Positions 9,157 through 12,452 of a stretch of DNA of 12,452 nt are shown here, piece after piece. Position numbers and translations under genes: made by a program. How positions within the stretch are numbered: position 1 is the first letter of the stretch; each line of letters opens with the position of its first letter. Source of the stretch: Acidobacteriota bacterium. GTDB lineage: Bacteria > Acidobacteriota > Terriglobia > Terriglobales > Acidobacteriaceae. The notes below the pieces were generated by a model. That model searched no databases. It saw only the letters and a list, made by a program, of their open reading frames with translations, and had not been told where the DNA came from. The stretch covers positions 1 to 12,452 of the forward strand of contig QHVR01000324.1 in assembly GCA_003223595.1 (NCBI GenBank), written 5' to 3'.

Positions 9157-9170
9157 ACGCGGGATCCTGT

Positions 9171-10841
9171 TTAGGCCATTGGAATCCTGACGCCTTTGTT
9201 GCTCGCGAACTCCTTGGCTTCGTCGTAGCCAGCATCTACGTGGCGGATGATTCCCATGCCGGGATCGGTGGTCAGGACGCGCTCGATGCGCTTCGCCATC
9301 ATGTCGGACCCATCGGCGACTGTGACTTGGCCGGCGTGCAGCGAGTAGCCAATGCCGACGCCGCCTCCGTTATGGATTGAGACCCAGGACGCTCCGGCTG
9401 CCGTGTTTAGCAGGGCATTGAGCAGCGGCCAGTCGGCCACGGCGTCCGATCCATCTTTCATAGCTTCGGTCTCCCGGAACGGCGAGGCAACCGAGCCGCA
9501 GTCAAGATGATCGCGGCCGATCACGATCGGGGCTTTGATCTTGCCCTTCTTCACTAAATCGTTCATGGCCAGGCCGAACTGGGCGCGTTCCCCGTATCCC
9601 AGCCAGCAGATTCTCGCGGGGAGTCCCTGGAACTTGATTCGTTTGCGAGCCAGGTCGATCCAGCGGCGCAGAATGCGGTTTTCGGGGAAGAGTTCGAGCA
9701 CCAGTTCGTCCGTCACGTGAATGTCCGAGGGCTCGCCGGAGAGTGCGACCCAGCGGAAGGGGCCGCGCCCTTCGCAGAACAGCGGACGAATATAGGCAGG
9801 CACGAAGCCGGGAAAGTCGTAGGCATTCTTCACGCCACGCTGGAACGCAAAGGTACGGATGTTGTTGCCGTAATCGAATGTGACCGATCCCATTTTCTGC
9901 AGGCGGAGCATGCCTTCGACGTGGCGTGCGATGGAATCCAGCGACTTCTCCTGATAGGCCTGCGGGTCGCGCTGGCGCAACTCCAAAGCCTGTTCGAGGC
10001 TCATGCCGTGGGGCACGTATCCATTCAGAGGATCATGGGCCGAAGTCTGGTCCGTCAAAATGTCCGGAACTACGCCGCGCTCCGCTAGTTGTGGAATGAC
10101 ATCGGCGCAATTGCCGACGAGCCCCACCGAAACATTCTCCTTCTTGCGAACGGCGTTCTTCAGGATGCGCAGCGCCTCGTCGAGAGTGGATACCATGAAG
10201 TCGCAGTATCCGGTCTTCAGCCGCTTCTTGATGCGCTCGGGATCCACGTCAATGCCGAGAAATGCCGCCCCGGTCATGGTGGCGGCCAGCGGCTGAGCTC
10301 CACCCATTCCGCCCATGCCACCGCTGACGATCAGCTTGCCCGCGAGATCTCCGCCAAAATGCTTCTCGCCTGCGGCGGAAAAGGTCTCGAAAGTTCCTTG
10401 CACGATGCCTTGCGAGCCGATGTAGATCCAGGAGCCCGCGGTCATCTGGCCGTACATCATGAGCCCGGCGCGTTCTAGTTCGTTGAACTTCTCCCAGTTG
10501 GACCAGTGGCCGACGAGATTGGAGTTAGCGATCAGCACGCGCGGAGCGTGATCGTGCGTCTTGAAGACTCCCACTGGCTTGCCCGATTGCACCAGCAGAG
10601 TTTCGTCGTTCTCCAGCTTCTTCAAACTTTCGATGATGGCGCGATAGGCTTCCCAATTGCGCGCGGCGCGCCCGGTTCCGCCATAGACGACGAGGTCTTT
10701 GGGGCGTTCGGCGACTTCCTCGTCGAGATTATTCATGAGCATGCGCATGGCGGCTTCCTGCTGCCAGCCTTTGCAGGTGATCTGGTTGCCGCGAGGGGCG
10801 CGAATCGAGACAGAAGATTGGGTCAATGTTTCGACGGGCAT
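9171..10841 (-). CDS. hutU: urocanate hydratase (urocanase, histidine degradation)
   Basis: This cytoplasmic enzyme uses tightly bound NAD+ as an electrophile to convert urocanate to 4-imidazolone-5-propanoate, the substrate of HutI. From ATG at 10841 the protein has 556 residues, the usual family length. The frame stays open further upstream, to 10967, but that extension has no family resemblance, while MPVETL... leads directly into the conserved QITCKGWQQEAAMRML region. NAD-binding glycine-rich GGMGGMGGAQPL is at 174-185, GNCADV at 243-248, and the active-site region PARICWLGYGERA has Cys412, equivalent to Cys410 of Pseudomonas putida urocanase by family memory. The sequence is intact to its TAA. 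No good ribosome binding site precedes the ATG. It is divergent from the fucosidase, and separated from hutI by the toxin-antitoxin pair. Confidence 0.96.
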   Translation of the reverse strand: MPVETLTQSSVSIRAPRGNQITCKGWQQEAAMRMLMNNLDEEVAERPKDLVVYGGTGRAARNWEAYRAIIESLKKLENDETLLVQSGKPVGVFKTHDHAPRVLIANSNLVGHWSNWEKFNELERAGLMMYGQMTAGSWIYIGSQGIVQGTFETFSAAGEKHFGGDLAGKLIVSGGMGGMGGAQPLAATMTGAAFLGIDVDPERIKKRLKTGYCDFMVSTLDEALRILKNAVRKKENVSVGLVGNCADVIPQLAERGVVPDILTDQTSAHDPLNGYVPHGMSLEQALELRQRDPQAYQEKSLDSIARHVEGMLRLQKMGSVTFDYGNNIRTFAFQRGVKNAYDFPGFVPAYIRPLFCEGRGPFRWVALSGEPSDIHVTDELVLELFPENRILRRWIDLARKRIKFQGLPARICWLGYGERAQFGLAMNDLVKKGKIKAPIVIGRDHLDCGSVASPFRETEAMKDGSDAVADWPLLNALLNTAAGASWVSIHNGGGVGIGYSLHAGQVTVADGSDMMAKRIERVLTTDPGMGIIRHVDAGYDEAKEFASNKGVRIPMA

Positions 10842-10847
10842 GAATTC

Positions 10848-10877
10848 ATGGTACTGGGTGCGCGATGGGCAAGACAA
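10848..10877 (-). promoter_or_regulatory. candidate hutU promoter, possibly leaderless
   Basis: On the minus strand TTGTCT (10877-10872) and TACCAT (10853-10848) are 18 bp apart, each with four of six consensus matches. Transcription would start about seven bases further, exactly at the ATG at 10841. This would explain the missing ribosome binding site and parallels the arrangement before hutI. By-eye call only. Confidence 0.25.
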
Positions 10878-10969
10878 ATAGGTTGGGACTGCCGGATGGA
10901 AAGAAAGTTGGGCCTGCGTTTCTCCCCATCTGATGCTTGCAGGTTTTGGTGATAACGTTACTCTCAATC

Positions 10970-12373
10970 ATGAAGGGTTTCATTTTGATCGATGGTGCAC
11001 GGAGCGGGAAGATTGCCGCTGTCGTTATCTGGCTGATGCTGTGCTTCCCGTTTGCCCGCGCGCAGAATTTCAGCGATATCAAACCCTCGCCCCAGCAGGT
11101 GGAATGGCAGGATCTTGAATTTGGTGTGCTCATCCACTTTGGCACGAACACCTATCTTGATCGCGAGTGGGGGGACGGCACGGCGAGTCCGCAGGTATTC
11201 AATCCGACGCAGCTCGATCCCGAGCAGTGGCTGCTGCCGGCTAAGGCCGCAGGTGCGAAATATGTCGTGCTGGTGGCCAAGCACCATGATGGCTTCTGCC
11301 TGTGGCCGACAAAACAAACCGATTACAGCGTGAAAAGCAGTCCGTGGGAGAACGGCAAGGGGGACGTGGTCAGGCGCGTGTCGGATGCGGCTCACAAATT
11401 GGGAATGAAATTCGGCGTTTATCTCTCTCCCTGGGATCGGCACGAGCCGCGCTACAAGAACTCGGCTGAATACGACGACTATTACGCTGCTGAACTGGAC
11501 GAGCTTACCTCCAACTACGGAGACCTGGTGGAGTTCTGGCTCGATGGCGCCGGCAGTGAAGGGCACGTCTACAACTTCCCTCGCATTGTCGAGACGCTGC
11601 GCAAAACGCAACCGAACACTCTGGTTTTCGCAGACGCCGCGCTGTTCGAATACGGGGACATTCGCTGGGCAGGGAACGAGGATGGGAAGATTCCGTACGA
11701 AAACTGGAACGTGCTCGATCGCCACGGCTATTTGCGATGGAGGCCGGTCGAGGCCGATACGCCGCTGCACAAAGAGCACTGGTTCTGGCACCCCAATGAT
11801 GAAGGCACGCTGAAGTCAGTGGAAGAGTTGCTTTCGACTTTCGAGCAAACCATTGGGCACGGTGGCCAGTTGATGCTCGGTCTCGCGCCGGACAAGCGCG
11901 GGCTGCTGCCCGAGGCTGATGTAAGAAGGCTGGAAGAATTCGGAGAGGCCGTTCGCCAGCGTTATTTCCGAAATCTGGCCGCCAAGGAGCACATCCCGAA
12001 CAGCGCCACTGACGCCGCTTTCGACGGGGACCCCGATACTTTCTGGTCGGCGCCGGCGGGATCGCATCATGCCATCCTCGAAGCTGATTTCCGCGAGCCC
12101 GTGAAGTTTGATCGCACGCTGGTGATGGAGTGGCTCAATGATGGACAACGCGTCGAGGATTTTCGAATTGAAGTGTGGAACGGCAGAACTTGGAAACCTG
12201 TGGTGGAGGGGCACGCCATCGGTCATAAGCGGATCGACATCTTTCCACCGGTGACCACATCGCGCATACGTGTCAATATTCTCTCCAGTTCAGCGGACGC
12301 TCATATTCGCGAATTCCAGGTATTCGATGGCAGCGGAGGGCGCATCACGAGAACTGTCTCTCAGCCAAGATAG
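10970..12373 (+). CDS. exported GH29 alpha-L-fucosidase with C-terminal F5/8-type (discoidin-like) domain
   Basis: This retaining glycoside hydrolase releases terminal L-fucose from glycans. From ATG at 10970 it has 467 residues. Residues 1-31 form a signal peptide with a late hydrophobic core (IAAVVIWLMLCF) and cleavage after Ala-Arg-Ala, so it is exported. The catalytic barrel spans about 38-335: FGVLIHFG (His56), KYVVLVAKHHDGFCLWPT (His105/His106) and nucleophile Asp192 in VEFWLDGAG. Glu237 in RWAGNEDGK is the likely acid/base; the 45-residue spacing equals that of Asp172/Glu217 as I recall them for the GH29-B enzyme BiAfcB, suggesting subfamily B (alpha-1,3/1,4 linkages). Residues about 345-460 look like an F5/8 type C beta-sandwich (SATDAAFDGDPDTFWSA). 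Start uncertain: 10970 has no clear ribosome binding site, while a TTG at 10985 lies six bases after AAGGG and would give a more compact signal peptide. Confidence 0.9.
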   Translation: MKGFILIDGARSGKIAAVVIWLMLCFPFARAQNFSDIKPSPQQVEWQDLEFGVLIHFGTNTYLDREWGDGTASPQVFNPTQLDPEQWLLPAKAAGAKYVVLVAKHHDGFCLWPTKQTDYSVKSSPWENGKGDVVRRVSDAAHKLGMKFGVYLSPWDRHEPRYKNSAEYDDYYAAELDELTSNYGDLVEFWLDGAGSEGHVYNFPRIVETLRKTQPNTLVFADAALFEYGDIRWAGNEDGKIPYENWNVLDRHGYLRWRPVEADTPLHKEHWFWHPNDEGTLKSVEELLSTFEQTIGHGGQLMLGLAPDKRGLLPEADVRRLEEFGEAVRQRYFRNLAAKEHIPNSATDAAFDGDPDTFWSAPAGSHHAILEADFREPVKFDRTLVMEWLNDGQRVEDFRIEVWNGRTWKPVVEGHAIGHKRIDIFPPVTTSRIRVNILSSSADAHIREFQVFDGSGGRITRTVSQPR

Positions 12374-12452
12374 ACTCTGTGAAACCCTGTGACCCGGGTG
12401 GTGTTAAAGGCAAGCGGTTGACTCAGGAACGGAACACCCATGAATGACGTAG
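12374..12452 (+). other. 3' tail with a possible start of another gene
   Basis: After the fucosidase stop there are 79 bases. An ATG at 12439 opens a frame (Met-Asn-Asp-Val) running off the window, preceded by AGGAACGGAA at loose spacing. TTGACT near 12419-12424 resembles a -35 box but no -10 can be placed before the end of the window. Too little sequence to call a gene. Confidence 0.2.

Noticed and set aside
10842..10967. N-terminal extension of urocanase to 598 residues
   Set aside because: The extra 42 residues lack family resemblance; starting at 10841 gives the standard 556 residues and leaves room for a divergent promoter region.
10964..11791. 275-residue minus-strand frame inside the fucosidase
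   Set aside because: Antisense to a clear GH29 gene, no recognisable domain or ribosome binding site.

Overview
The window looks like a stretch of chromosome from a high-GC, diderm soil-type bacterium, most likely an Acidobacteriota (Terriglobales/Koribacter-like). This is inference from protein style: an outer-membrane barrel protein, exported M1 and S15 hydrolases, an acidobacterial-looking HutI variant, and short GGCTGTCCCTAC-type hairpin repeats between genes. No rRNA, tRNA, CRISPR array, transposase or phage gene was seen.

Layout, left to right. (1) 1-837 (+): 3' end of a gene for an outer-membrane beta-barrel, probably the barrel of a patatin-like (type Vd / PlpD-like) protein. (2) 838-1244: about 400 bp without a convincing gene, holding short hairpins and repeats. 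(3) 1245-2300 (-): zinc-dependent alcohol/aldehyde reductase of the cinnamyl alcohol dehydrogenase family, probably NADPH-dependent. (4) 2403-4286 (+): exported S15/CocE-type serine hydrolase whose active site matches alpha-amino acid ester hydrolases. (5) 4291-6912 (-): exported M1 zinc aminopeptidase, converging on the S15 gene with only 4 bp between the stop codons. (6) 7018-8313 (-): hutI, imidazolonepropionase. (7) 8390-9082 (+): a two-gene AbrB-type antitoxin / PIN-domain toxin module with its own clear promoter, lying antiparallel between hutI and hutU. (8) 9171-10841 (-): hutU, urocanase. (9) 10970-12373 (+): exported GH29 alpha-L-fucosidase with a C-terminal discoidin-like domain, divergent from hutU. 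(10) 12374-12452: tail with perhaps the first codons of another gene.

How the genes fit together. HutU and HutI catalyse consecutive steps of histidine breakdown (urocanate to imidazolonepropionate to N-formimidoylglutamate). The genes for the first and last steps (hutH, hutG/hutF or a formimidoyltransferase) are not in the window. The M1 aminopeptidase lies downstream of hutI on the same strand, and the S15 hydrolase faces it. The window may therefore serve peptide and amino-acid scavenging, with the fucosidase adding scavenging of fucosylated glycans. The toxin-antitoxin pair splits what would normally be an adjacent hutU-hutI pair.

I found no clearly new multi-gene system. The points most worth a second look are the complete amino-ester-hydrolase carboxylate cluster in the S15 enzyme, the toxin-antitoxin module lodged between the two hut genes with overlapping divergent promoters, and the hairpin repeats at the 3' ends of adh and hutU.
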